Shown here piece after piece: positions 45,489 through 55,590 of a stretch of DNA of 64,000 bases (position 1 is the first letter of the stretch; each line of letters begins with the position of its first letter). The notes beneath the pieces were generated by a model. That model was not told where the DNA came from. It ran no database searches and saw only the letters and a program-made list of their open reading frames with translations. The translations under genes were made by a program, and so were the position numbers. Source of the DNA: Melieria omissa (lineage: Eukaryota > Arthropoda > Insecta > Diptera > Ulidiidae); the NCBI GenBank assembly GCA_963971225.1, contig OZ020270.1, positions 22,021,689-22,085,688 of the forward strand. Reading direction: 5' to 3'.

Positions 45489-46158
45489 GGCGGCGGCTGT
45501 GGGCGTGGTAATTCAATCGCCTGTTGCTATCTGCACTGGTGATTTTTTGCTGCTGCTAGCTGGCACCCCCAATTTGTGCGGAAAGTGTTCATCTGCCCTA
45601 GGAACGGGCGTATTGTCATATGCGCAAACTTGATTTGTCCAGGCGACGACTTTTGCTACTTTCGGGGCACCAATATTAGCCAAATTCCTTGCCGGCAGCA
45701 CAAAACCGGCTTCAGTTGCAACTCTAATCAGAAGCGCAACTGTCAGTGCGGGCACGATTTCTTTCGCTGCTCGGTCAATTAGGAGCTCCGTCTTGTCCAT
45801 TCGTCTTGTCCAAAACATACGAAGGGGAGAGACAAAATTGATTATTAAACAAAATATTTTATTAAAATTTGAACCACTTACAACTTCGCAACCTTAAAAT
45901 AGCACAAATCTCAAAATTTTTGCCGAATTTTTCGTTTGTTTATTTTTTTTATTTTCACCACTGACAGCTGCACAGCTGATTGGTTCGCACGACGACTGCG
46001 ACAAAATTAGAATTTGTTCTATTGTCGGACGACTGGTCGTCGGCCGACTATCGCAGTCGTCGTCGTTGTGGGCAATCACATGCACTGCTGTGTTTGAATT
46101 TTGACAGCGTACGTTCGCTGCGTAAAAATCGCCCGACGACTTGGTTCTGTTTATGCTA
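45489..46158. other. interior and right end of the capturing element
   Basis: Contains a 101-codon open frame on the minus strand (45513-45818) directly upstream of the Rpi relic, without recognisable motifs. It may be 5' flank of the source gene. Short inverted CGACGACTG-type motifs occur at 45990-46060 before the right terminal repeat. Confidence 0.35.
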
Positions 46159-46920
46159 TTAAGCGTGCTTGGGACGCCACATCCTCCTTCGTTTGGCATA
46201 CAGAGAAATAACTTTATATACGAATATGAGTGTGTACGCACATACAGACAATTCTACACAAACATACGCACATGTATATGTGTATGCATTCACTTGTTTT
46301 TGAGATTTCTTAAATGTTCGTTTTTTGTTTGTTTTGTTTTTACTTTAAACTTGCTGCGTTTAGCTTTACTTAACAAGTAGCTTAACAAATATTGCTAGCT
46401 TTTTTGTAAGTATATTTTTATGTGTAGTATATTAGTTTGTAATTTAAATAGATTTATATATCTGTATATATGGTAATTCATTGTATATGAAAGTTATTTT
46501 CACTAACACAAAAACTAAATAAGCTTCTTACAGTATTTAACACGGTTGCTTGAAAATTAATGAAGTTTAAAAATATTAAAAAAACAAGTAAAAATATCTT
46601 TCATACAATTTCTTTGAGTTTCAGTTTGGCAAGTGAATTTCGCTTTCTGTCTGCTAACAGATGAAATTATGAGCTTTAGTTTTCGTTCGTTTACAGGCGA
46701 AATTTGTTGAGTTGATGGCGTCTGAGGGGTGTGCGAGATGCATTTGAGGTCGTCTGTGATTCTCCAAGTGAAAGTTTCGGCAGTCGAGCCCTTAACTACG
46801 TATGATATTTGCGTGCTATATAGTCGTTTTGAACAACATGAACGCGCTGTGCCACAGCTGCCGCTTGAGATGCTCTCTTTTTGCGACCAGACATCAAACG
46901 AATTGTATATATATTATATA
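46159..46920. other. AT-rich intergenic stretch
   Basis: No gene or clear repeat. Ends in a short TA-rich run at the mariner insertion site. Confidence 0.5.
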
Positions 46921-47050
46921 TAACGGGTGATGACAAGAAAATAAGAATAACTTTGCATACATATAAAAACAAAGCGAGTGGTAATACAAAGTAGGCCGTC
47001 CCCACGTTGGTTTCTATGGAAACCGTATATGATCACGAAATATTTTCAAA

Positions 47051-47263
47051 ATGTTTTTTCATTTCATTCGTCCGGAAATGATGTCTAAGCAAGAAGCTCT
47101 TCGTACACGCGTTGTACAGTTTTACGAAAAAAGTAATTTGCGTGGAAAAAAGTTTACAGTGGACCATTTCAAGGCGGAAAACATTTTAATTTCGACTATT
47201 TATAGAGTTCTAAATACGGGAAAATCAGAAAGGAAGTGTGGAACCGGAAAAAACCACAAATAA
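47051..47263 (+). pseudogene. mariner transposase, N-terminal fragment
   Basis: Encodes the DNA-binding HTH start, with MSKQEALRTRVVQFYEKSN and FTVDHFKAENILISTIYRVL. The frame continues as MTKSAVGRLK just beyond a stop and is then interrupted at 47288 by the nested TTAA element. In mariners this region binds the terminal repeats. Confidence 0.7.
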
Positions 47264-47287
47264 TGACCAAAAGTGCGGTTGGAAGAC

Positions 47288-48015
47288 TTAAAGGGTCTTC
47301 TAGTTGTAAATTTTGAAGAAATCGATTTTTTTTTAATTTCATATTTTTATAGTATAACTATCATAGAAAAAGTATACGAACGGATTTTGTCGAATTCGTA
47401 AACGTGTTTGAGATAAAGAGCCTCAAATCCGTCTCGTTCACTACGCGGTAACACGGTTTTAAAACTTTATACGCGTTTTTCTCGACAACACATTTTTTGA
47501 TCATTGCGCCATGATTCCGTCAAAACTAATTGACCGATTGACTTGATTCTTATTTTGCTGTATTAAAAATTTTTTGCTCCACGGGTTAACCTACGGAGAT
47601 TGCGCTCCATTACCTAGCCGATTTTTTGGGAGAGTTTTTAGAGCATAAAAAGGGCGAATTCCGAAAAAACACACGTTAAAAAGATGCCGCAGGTCCAATT
47701 TTGATCAGATCGCGTTCATTATAGGGTCATCCTTTAACTGAAGTAATGGTTTTTAGAGAAAATTTTTGGATTACATTTCAGACGAACAGTGACAAAGTAA
47801 GGATGGCGCAAACGCACCCTTACAAAAAAACCATGGCCGGTACTCAGCTGGCGGACCCCAACAGTGTACGCAATAGCACGTGGAATTTTTTTTTTTATAA
47901 TGCAATATGTAAGGAATAAATATACGAAGAATTATCTCATTATTATTTGCAGTTTCTGAAAAAAAAATCCCAAAAAAGCTTTAAAAACACCGTTTGTACT
48001 AGAGGACCCCCTTAA
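47288..48015. mobile_element. TTAA-flanked non-autonomous element nested in the mariner
   Basis: Begins TTAAAGGGTCTTCTAGT and ends ACTAGAGGACCCCCTTAA, an imperfect inverted repeat with a TTAA duplication. Removing it rejoins the mariner transposase text. A 150-bp internal block (about 47340-47490) is shared with the element at 56653-57397. No ORF. Probably piggyBac-like. Confidence 0.65.
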
Positions 48016-48422
48016 AGGAAAATAATGATAAGTTAAGTCAACGTGACGCGGCTAAAGAATTTAATTGTCATCAGACTTTCATCTGCAAAACCCTAAAAAA
48101 GCTCAAAATAATATGTCGCAAAAAGAGCAGAGCTCCAGAGTATTCTGAAACACAATTTAACACAGCAACACGCATTTAAACGACAGTGTCGCTGGATGGT
48201 TAAAAATTATGCAAAAACATCATTTGTTTTGGATGACGAAAGTTATTTTTCATTAAGTAAGCCGCAAGTCCCTGGAAACGACCGTTAGTGATGATGTTTC
48301 TACAACTGACAATAATGTAAAATATAAATTTAAGCACAAATTTAAGCCAAAAATCATGCTGTACATGGTGATTTCCGAAAAAGCCATGGTTCAAACAGTC
48401 GGGTTTAGCAATTAACCACACA

Positions 48423-48755
48423 GTGTATCAAGAACAATGTTTAAAGAAAATTCGTATACCATTTCTGAGAAAATACCATAACGATGATGATTTCATATTT
48501 TGGCCAGACAAAGCATCATCACACTATGCAAAAAAAACCGTTGACTTCTTAGCATCGAAAAAAATTCAATTTGTCCCGAAAGAGCGCAATCCAACAAATC
48601 TTCCTCAGTGTCGTCCAAATGAAGATTTCCTTGGAAATTTAAGCTCAATGGTGTACAAAAATAATTGGAGAGCAGCAAACTGCGAAGATCTGAAAAAACG
48701 CATCCGATTATGCATACGCCAAAATGGACAAAAAGTCTGTCCAACGTTCATGTGA
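48423..48755 (+). pseudogene. mariner transposase, catalytic C-terminal fragment
   Basis: Carries DFIFWPDKASSHYAKK (second catalytic Asp) and NPTNLPQCRPNEDFLG (third acid), ending QNGQKVCPTFM. The first Asp (VLDDESYF) is upstream in another frame at about 48222, so the gene is frameshifted. Confidence 0.75.
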
Positions 48756-49123
48756 AGATATACGGAGAAAGTTACGCTGCACAGCTGACAACGGACCATT
48801 TTCAACTCAGCATTGATTCATAATTACATTTAGTATCCATCCGATGTATATCAAGTCATAAACGCAATATATAATAACATGTAAACTATTAATACCTAAA
48901 CCGATTCTCATTTTCTTGTCATTACCCGTTATATATATATAGTTAAATCTAAAAAGAATATGCACATCGGATTTTGGTACATGGTTGATGCATTGCCGCG
49001 TCGTGTTTGGTTGGGAATCTGTGTGGCTGTGTCGCTGCCTGTTGGGTTCCGAAGGGCGCCTCATGAAGCGTTCGGCGTTGATGGTGTACGCCGCGCCTAG
49101 CACTGGTGCAGGGCCAGGAGTTA

Positions 49124-49290
49124 CTAGACCAGAAATATGTCGGACGTCTCCGACTTGGTGCAGGCACTGCCGGTCGGCGATGCCGCCGATGCCAGCGAGT
49201 TGGCACGCGTGGCCGCCAGCGGGGAGCGCATGTCCTGATTGAGCGCAGCCGACGTCTGGTTCTGGCCGCTCTCGTAGTAGTACGAGGAGT
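49124..49290 (-). CDS. sv: shaven (Pax2/5/8) last coding exon
   Basis: Transcription factor of the Pax2/5/8 class, needed in flies for eye cone cells and bristle shaft cells (established for sv). Read on the minus strand, the exon follows a TTTCTCAG acceptor and encodes SSYYYESGQNQTSAALNQDM, then RSPLAATRANSLASAAS and PTGSACTKSETSDIFLV, ending TAG at 49126-49124. This matches my memory of the fly sv C-terminus. With the preceding exon it gives 55 residues plus stop, with the junction codon (Asn) split 1/2. The paired domain, octapeptide and homeodomain remnant must lie beyond the right edge of the window. Only 193 bp separate the stop from a mariner insertion. Confidence 0.85.
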
Positions 49291-49364
49291 CTGAGAAAGA
49301 GAGGATGGATAGCCTGTGAGATGGGGGACCCGGCGAGGGGCTTCATTGACTTATTCATACTTAC

Positions 49365-49472
49365 TCAACAGCCCACTGCCGGCGCTGTAGCCGTACGAGC
49401 CGTAGGCGCTGCTGTATTGCGAGTAGGCCGGGCTGTAGGTGTAGTCGCTGGTAGGCACTACGGAGCCGCATG
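49365..49472 (-). CDS. sv: shaven (Pax2/5/8) penultimate coding exon
   Basis: Minus-strand exon between a TTAACGACAG acceptor and a TTGA|GTAAGT donor. It encodes CGSVVPTSDYTYSPAYSQY and then SSAYGSYGYSAGSGLL, the Tyr/Ser/Gly-rich transactivation region of Pax2/5/8 proteins. 108 nt, entering in phase 1 (two bases finish a codon) and leaving one base. The 74-nt intron to the last exon is GT-AG. No further sv exon was found upstream to 64.0 kb, so the preceding intron exceeds 14.5 kb and is full of TEs. Confidence 0.85.
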
Positions 49473-49482
49473 CTGTCGTTAA

Positions 49483-49500
49483 ATAGAGAGAGAGAGACAG
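49483..49500. repeat. short GA-rich run by the sv acceptor
   Basis: GAGAGAGAGACAGAG; on the minus strand it forms the pyrimidine tract before the 49472 acceptor. Confidence 0.6.
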
Positions 49501-49700
49501 AGTTGTAGGCAAATGCGTTATTTTTCAGGTCTTAAGTGTAAATAAGTACTTAATGCATGTGTGACTTTAAATTGTCTAAAGCTACGCTACTGGACGCTAA
49601 AGGTGACCGATGCACAGAGGGCGAAATGGTCAATCTAACGGAACTTAATTCAAATTTCAAAATTTGTGCGTACTGTTTTAAAAATGTATTTGATTGCTAG

Positions 49701-50043
49701 TAATAATAATAATAATTGACTGGCACGACAGCCCGCTTACGCGAGACTAAGGCCTAGCTTCCCGCAACCGCCCGTGTTGTGCGTGTGAATTTGTACGCGG
49801 ATGGAAGGGACCTACAGTTTTATTCCGGTTCCGAACGGCACGTTGGAAGCTCTTTCATAAGCAATTTTTACTCTCAGAGGTTTGCCATTTCCAGCTGAGA
49901 GGACAGCCACCAAAAGAGAAAACGAGTTTTCCCGTTATTTTTTTTTAAGTGTTATTAAAGGCAGTATTTGAACCTGGGTCGCTGCCTTCGACTCGCGGTC
50001 CAACTCACTAACTGACTGAGCCACGGCGGCTGCTAGCTGCGGC
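49701..50043 (-). mobile_element. tRNA-derived SINE (minus copy) in sv intron
   Basis: Reverse copy of the SINE at 1350, with A box TGGCTCAGTCAG and a better B box (GGTTCAAATAC). (ATT)n tail at the low-coordinate end. Exact 10-bp duplication TGATTGCTAG at 49691-49700 and 50044-50053. Confidence 0.85.
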
Positions 50044-50460
50044 TGATTGCTAGTACCACAGAATAAACAGTATACAGAAGGCGCATCTGAAATAATTTTG
50101 CGATTTCATTTCACACGCGGGCGGGGAGCAACAAAGGTGAGGAAAATTTAAAGGGAACCGAGAGAGTAAGCGCCAATTCATGTACACGCATAGATTCGAT
50201 GGTTTTGGGCTTTATTCTCATTTCGACAACAACACGCAATGTTGTTGCTTTCCGCAGAAAGCCAGCTTGTCTTTACCCGTGCACATTGAAATGGTGGTTG
50301 TTTTGGCAAAGCAATCGCCAAGGCAAATTCAATAGGTAGTTGCAGCAACAGAACTGATTAAACTTTTTTCTTTGATAATTAGCACAACCTTGTAGCAATA
50401 GTTTTCCACTTATTATTACTTTCTTAATGCGTCTTGGTTGTTCCAATATTTTTACACATA

Positions 50461-51079
50461 TAGGGTGTTTTTTTTAGAGGTATAGAACTTCGAATTGAAA
50501 TAAAACACAAGAAAATCGTTTTAATGTCCATCAATTTGGCTTTATTGGAAGGATAATTTTATGCCATTAATGTTTAAATATGATTTCGGGCATGTGGCCG
50601 CCGCGGCTGGCTCGAATAAAGCCAATTCTACAGTTCCAATTTTTAAAGTTGATGGAAAAAGCTCCAATTGCTGTGCACGGTGGCGAATCGATTCATTCGG
50701 GTCCTCTTCAACATTTTGCTCTACAGCGGCAATTGTTTCTTCGGTGCGCACTGTTCGACGTCTCTGCGGATGCGTATTATCACATAGAGTAAACGTAGTG
50801 CGAAAACGACCCATGGTTAACCGATGGATGGACCGATTTTGCTCTGATGGACGATTATGTCGACCATGAAATGGACGGAGCTTGCGGTAAACTTCGCGAA
50901 CTGAACCATTATTTTCGAAATAAATTTGCACGATTTGCAAGCGTTGTTCTTTTGTCAACCTGTTCATGATGAAATGGCAAACCAAACTGAACATAAATGA
51001 CATTAGAGTTGCCAGATTTGACCACAAAATGCCAGTTTTATCTCTATTCGAAAAACAAACCTCTAAAAAAAACACCCTA
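50461..51079 (-). mobile_element. internally deleted Tc1/mariner element
   Basis: Ends TAGGGTGTTTTTTTTAGAGG and exact inverse, at TA. The minus-strand frame encodes a transposase N-terminus (MNRLTKEQRLQIVQIYFENN, HPQRRRTVRTEETIAAVEQN, SIRHRAQQLELFPSTL) and, in another frame, the last residues (RGGHMPEIIFKH). The catalytic middle is deleted, giving a 619-bp non-autonomous copy. Confidence 0.8.
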
Positions 51080-51316
51080 TATATTTATTTTCATTGTAGC
51101 CATTTTTACTTTTTACAACTTCTATTTTACAAGCAGACCAAATGAACTAATAAAATCCATTGAATTTTGGTTTTTTCCGTAGTGCTACCACCTTATTTAT
51201 GCGCCTTGGTGATCGCTCAATCAATTTTTCTATGCAAGCTTTGCCTGTCCACTTCTTGTTCATGTTTGTAAAAAAGCAAGCGCGAGCCACCACCAACATG
51301 CAAGCGGCATATCGCA

Positions 51317-51968
51317 TGGTTCATGGCTGAACTACAAGGTTGTAGCAAGCCACCGGCTGATCGTTTATCGCTTTTGTCAAAATCGTCGGTGTCAGCAGTG
51401 GTGCGGTGTTGCAGCATCGGTTGAAATGAAAATACCTGACTGAAAACAACTGACCTGAGAACTTCTCCCGTTTTTGCACTCAAATACAGCACCGTCTCGC
51501 AACAATCACTTTTGTCTGTTTTCAGTTTCTCCCTCTTTCGTCGGAAAATATCAGCTGAATTTGACAGTAGCGATAAACAATCCTACCAACAAAATACATG
51601 TGGTTTTTGGTGTTGCGGGGATGCTATTACCTTGTTCTTGTGCCATGGCATGGTTCAACTATAAGATTGTAACAAGCCACCGGCTGATCGTTTATCGCTT
51701 TTGTCAAAATCGTCGGTGTGCTGTGTTGCCGCATCGGTTGAAATGAAAATACCTGACTGAAAACAACTGACCTGAGCACTTTTCCCGTTTTTCCATCCGA
51801 AATTCAGCGCCGTCTGGCAACAATCACTTTTGTTTGTTTCCAGTTTCTCCCTCTTTCGTCGGAAAATATCAGCTGATTTTGACAGTAGCGATAAACGATC
51901 CTACCAACAAAATACATGTGGGTTTTGGTGTTGCGGGGATGCTATAACCTTATTATTGAACCATGGCA
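51317..51968. repeat. tandem pair of about 330-bp units
   Basis: AAGCCACCGGCTGATCGTTT occurs at 51348 and about 327 bp later. Each unit has inverted ends (AAGGTTGTAGC / GCTATTACCTT) and inner inverted GATCGTTTATCGCT words, so each is likely a MITE. Confidence 0.6.
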
Positions 51969-52184
51969 TAACGCTTTGTTGCCCAACAACAACAACCACA
52001 GTTTGTGGTGCTTCACTGTTTCATACACCGCTCTCACAGCTTCTCAGTTTACGCTCTCGCGCTCTGGGCGTTCTCATTTCCTTAACTGCTTCCCCCCGCA
52101 TCCACAAACGGGTCATACCGCTGGAACCCGCAAAGAAAATTTTCTTTACACCAGATGCGCATTCTGTATATTGTTTGTTCTGTG

Positions 52185-52593
52185 CTAGACAATTAAACAA
52201 TAAGATGTGTTACGTCCATACAACCGAATGGCCTAGGGCGAGCTCGAATTTGCAAAATTTTTACTATCAAGAGCAAGCAAGCGTCGCACAATGGGGTAAA
52301 CATACCAAAAACCCGCGCATTGCCTATTTTATGCTGTAGTATCTAAACGGTTAAAGATAAATACCTTAAATTTGGCATCTCCCTCCCTCTAATTTTATTT
52401 ATTTATTGTACCGTGCACCGCCACCCTACAGTCGGCAATTAGGCATTTTTAAAATCGTCATTAGTGAAAACAAAACCAAAGTTATAGTATTTAAATCGAC
52501 CCAAACTGACTAATGAATACTATAGATTGCAGCCACGCCCCGATTTTTCGCCTCCTTTCATAAAATACCCACATAAAATACCATGATGTAGGG
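52185..52593. other. no gene recognised
   Basis: Contains GCACAATGGGGTAAACAT near 52287, whose inverse (GTTTACCCCATTGTGCGTC) occurs near 56613: a short dispersed repeat. Confidence 0.4.
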
Positions 52594-55590
52594 TAACTCG
52601 TATCAAAAAGTATGAAACATAAAGAGTGTGCATCACGTACAAGCAAAAATTTGAATGCGGGTGCTGATATCGCCACCCGTCTTCTAGATGCGGGGGTAGA
52701 CAACGAGAGGAAACACTTGAAACGACAGCAGAATGCTCTGAGCGCAAATCATAGAAACCCGAATGCCGCGTCTGTGCTCACTCGTTCATTCTCACTCAAT
52801 TGTCCGAAGAGGAGGAAGACGATGTGCTGTTGTTCTTGTTGTTGCGCTGGCGAAAAGCTGAAGTTGTAAAACGATTTATATTTTCTGGCTGGCTTTTGTT
52901 CTTCTTCTATAAGCCTGCACGGGGTCGCATATTGCTTCTGAACTCACCGCCGACTGTAGTGGGCGCAAAAGCATAGAAAAGAAAACAAAATATGGCTGTC
53001 ATGGCGACCTACTACATGGGCTGAAAAGTCTTTGGCCTGACATAGAGATGGCGCCAAAAATTAAGAATTATTGTGTTGTACATGGAAAACCATCCTTAAC
53101 TTAGATTCTGTCAAAGTTTCATGACATTTGGTTGACTCGTTTTCAAGTTATTGCTTTCGAAGTGACGCTACCTCTGAATTTTTGTAAACAATGGAAAAAA
53201 GTGAATTTCGTGTTTTGATAAAACATTGCTATTTGATGGGCAAAAATACAGATGTATTATAACATTTATCAAGCCATGCTTTTGTTTCCACTGTACACTA
53301 GCACTAGCTTTCGCCCTATTGAAAGTCAATAGACCTATTTAATTATGTTTTTCTATACAATCAGAAACCAAGGGTTAGGTTTCTCCGTTAGATTTCGATA
53401 AAAAAAAAAAATAATTTTAAAACACGCTAATTATTTTTGATTTCAAGTGTTTTACGAATATTGAAGTCAATATGCCTATCAGTTCATTTTTTTTCGTAGT
53501 TTTCAAATAAATAAACAAATAATTTTACTTCGAACTCGCCACGTAAAAATATTTGTAAACATTTTAAATTGGGATCAACCACCAAATTTTTAAATCAAAG
53601 CATTGCACAGTGGTCGGACTTGTATGGGCATAGCGGTCAAAAATACTTCTAGCAGAGATATCAGCTTGAAACTTTGGTCACGTGTTTCCGAAAATGTGGT
53701 TATAATTTGAAGTGAAAATGGGCGTCGTCGGACATCTATACGCCTGCTCCCTTGTAAGAAAATGGTAAAAATTGTGTTCCTGTTTTTTTTTAAATAAAAA
53801 ACTAATTGTTTCCAAGATTTTGCTCGACAAAATTCAAATATATACAGGCTCAGTGGCACACTCGCAGGGGGGTTTTGGGGGTTCGAGCCCCCAAATATAA
53901 AAACTTGGTGAAACTTTTGAAAATTATGGTTTCAAACAGCATTGGGCTAAAAGTTTTACGCAAAACCCTCCAAAAATAAATCCTGTGTGTGTCACTGTAT
54001 AGGTTATTAACTCAAAACGGAGCGTGAATTTAAATTTTATAAACAGAAAGTGGAAGTTATTACCATGGATTCATCTCTACCAGTCTCTTAGCAGTATCGA
54101 GCGCAGAATTCCTTAATTTTTCAACATTTATTTTTAACCTAAAAACATAGCTTTAGCTTTAACATAAAACTTACCACTTGTATAAATCATATTTTAGTTT
54201 TAATGCTACAAATTTTGTGAGAAAAAGTCGTTCCTATGGCAGCTATATGATACAGTTGGGCGATCTTGTTCAAATTCAGATATGCGATTCAGTATTACAT
54301 AGAAATCTCAAACACGAAATTTTTTAAAAATATCTTTAAATATGCACTTGTTATGACATTTATTTTGCCAGATTTACTAATTCGCCTACTTTGTGGGGTG
54401 TGAAACCTCTTTGCTCTCTTTTCCCCTTTCACATTTGAACAACAAACCTCTTCAACATTACCAACTGGTTTAAAAAAAATTTCATAAAACCTATGAAAAC
54501 AAAAATATTTACATAAGTAAATAATTTCAGTCACCGCATATAAAATTTGGTGTCAAGGTGAAGGTTAAAATATGGAAGTAAAAAAGTTGCAAACCACATA
54601 ATATTTACATTACTTTATTTAAAAACAATAACACAAACAAATAACAACACCACCGCACAAAATGCAAAGCTTCTTTTGCACTTCTGGGTTTGCGCCCTAT
54701 TTTTAGTCCATGCACTCACAGTCTGTAGAAGATTGCACGAAGCCTGGCAAATTCTGGCAGCTGAAACTAATACATTGTAATCTTAAAACATGACTTAGTA
54801 TTAAGAAAAAAAGATTAATGGGGGCAACGAGGGGGAACACAACTAAAACTTTAAGTGAAATTCTGGGAGTCAGACGAAAAACACAGAATATAGTAGTTGT
54901 AACTTTTGATTTTTGTTTTTAAATACACTTTAATTTAAATATATCTCATTAATTAAAATTAAGTTGAATGCTTGTATGTTCAATACCCATTTTTTAAATT
55001 TTAAATTTGGTGATTTTTTAATAACGTTTTAACACTTCAAAATTGATTATTGTAAAACGCTGCTCACACTGCACTAATCAAGTGAACAAATGTTCTCATT
55101 TCTGATGCTATTTTCAGAAAGTACCGCAAGAATCAAACCAAAAAAAATGTCCGTTAGAAAGTTTGATTATGTAGGAGACTATGTAGTTACTTTTAATTTT
55201 AAAATTTGGACTTCGAGTTTTTTATTTTTGGCCTATGGCAGGAACCACTGTGCATTGGCCATCAAAAAGCCATACACCACAAAGATTCGATTGATGGTGA
55301 GCTGACAGCAAAACCAATCGGCAACACAAAAAAGCATACACACAACAAACGACAACACCAAAAACATTAGCGAATCCCGAATCATCTTAGTTGAATCGAC
55401 GATGACGATGCTTTGGCTCGTTGTTTACTCTCCGCTTGCGCTTCGACGAACAAGATCGCAAACTGTTGAGTGCGAGCAAATTTCCCGCAACCTATGCCTC
55501 CGCTCATCTCTCCCCGCCCGCGTCTTGAAACACGCTTGACAAATTTGTGAAGATGTGTAAACTTTATATTGTATATTCTTTGCTCGTATT
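52594..55590 (-). repeat. dispersed element (copy 2), split by a Transib-like insertion
   Basis: Reverse complement of the element in Eph intron 8 (28834-30187). The two halves (55590-55253 and 53605-52594) are contiguous in copy 1, which supplies the empty site for the insertion at 53606-55252. Confidence 0.7.
53606..55252. mobile_element. Transib-like non-autonomous element, copy A
   Basis: Ends CACAGTGGTCGGAC and, inverted, CACAGTGGTTCC; inner similarity CATAG..CCAAAAATA. Flanked by the 5-bp duplication CATTG (53601-53605, 55253-55257), confirmed by the uninterrupted copy at 29150. CACAGTGG plus a 5-bp duplication fits Transib, whose ends resemble the RAG heptamer. 1,647 bp, AT-rich, no transposase. 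Confidence 0.65.

Larger units (their letters stand above)
44369..46158. mobile_element. Harbinger-like element carrying captured gene fragments
   Basis: The ends are related inverted repeats of about 42 bp with a core ATAAACAGAACCAA then TCGTCGG, reading inward from 44369 and, on the minus strand, from 46158. A TTA duplication flanks it (44366-44368, 46159-46161), as expected for PIF/Harbinger. It encodes no transposase. The interior holds a broken ribose-5-phosphate isomerase (minus) and a terminal-exon-like ORF (plus), in convergent arrangement. A third copy of the end sequence is near 8025. Gene capture (Pack-type element) is inferred from this arrangement. Confidence 0.55.
46921..48931 (+). 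mobile_element. DD37E mariner-family transposon, inactive
   Basis: Terminal inverted repeats start TAACGGGTGATGACAAG on the left and, on the minus strand, TAACGGGTAATGACAAG on the right (about 28 bp, two or three mismatches), at a TA target. Transposase remains run left to right: MSKQEALRTRVVQFYEK (HTH) at 47081, SQRDAAKEFNCHQ-like text after 48015, FVLDDESYFSLS with the first catalytic Asp at 48222, WPDKASSHYA with the second, and the NEDF acid 37 residues later, hence DD37E. Frames are broken and a 728-bp TTAA element sits in the HTH region. Confidence 0.8.
50056..52184. mobile_element. TIR element family W, expanded copy
   Basis: Same ends as 42772-43496 (CCACAGAATAAACAG...). Relative to that copy it has gained a mariner relic (50461-51079) and a 650-bp tandem duplication (51317-51968). 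Confidence 0.6.

Noticed and set aside
45576..45782. Cys-rich 68-codon ORF on the plus strand
   Set aside because: Cysteines are irregular, the frame overlaps the captured segment antisense, and no family was recognised.
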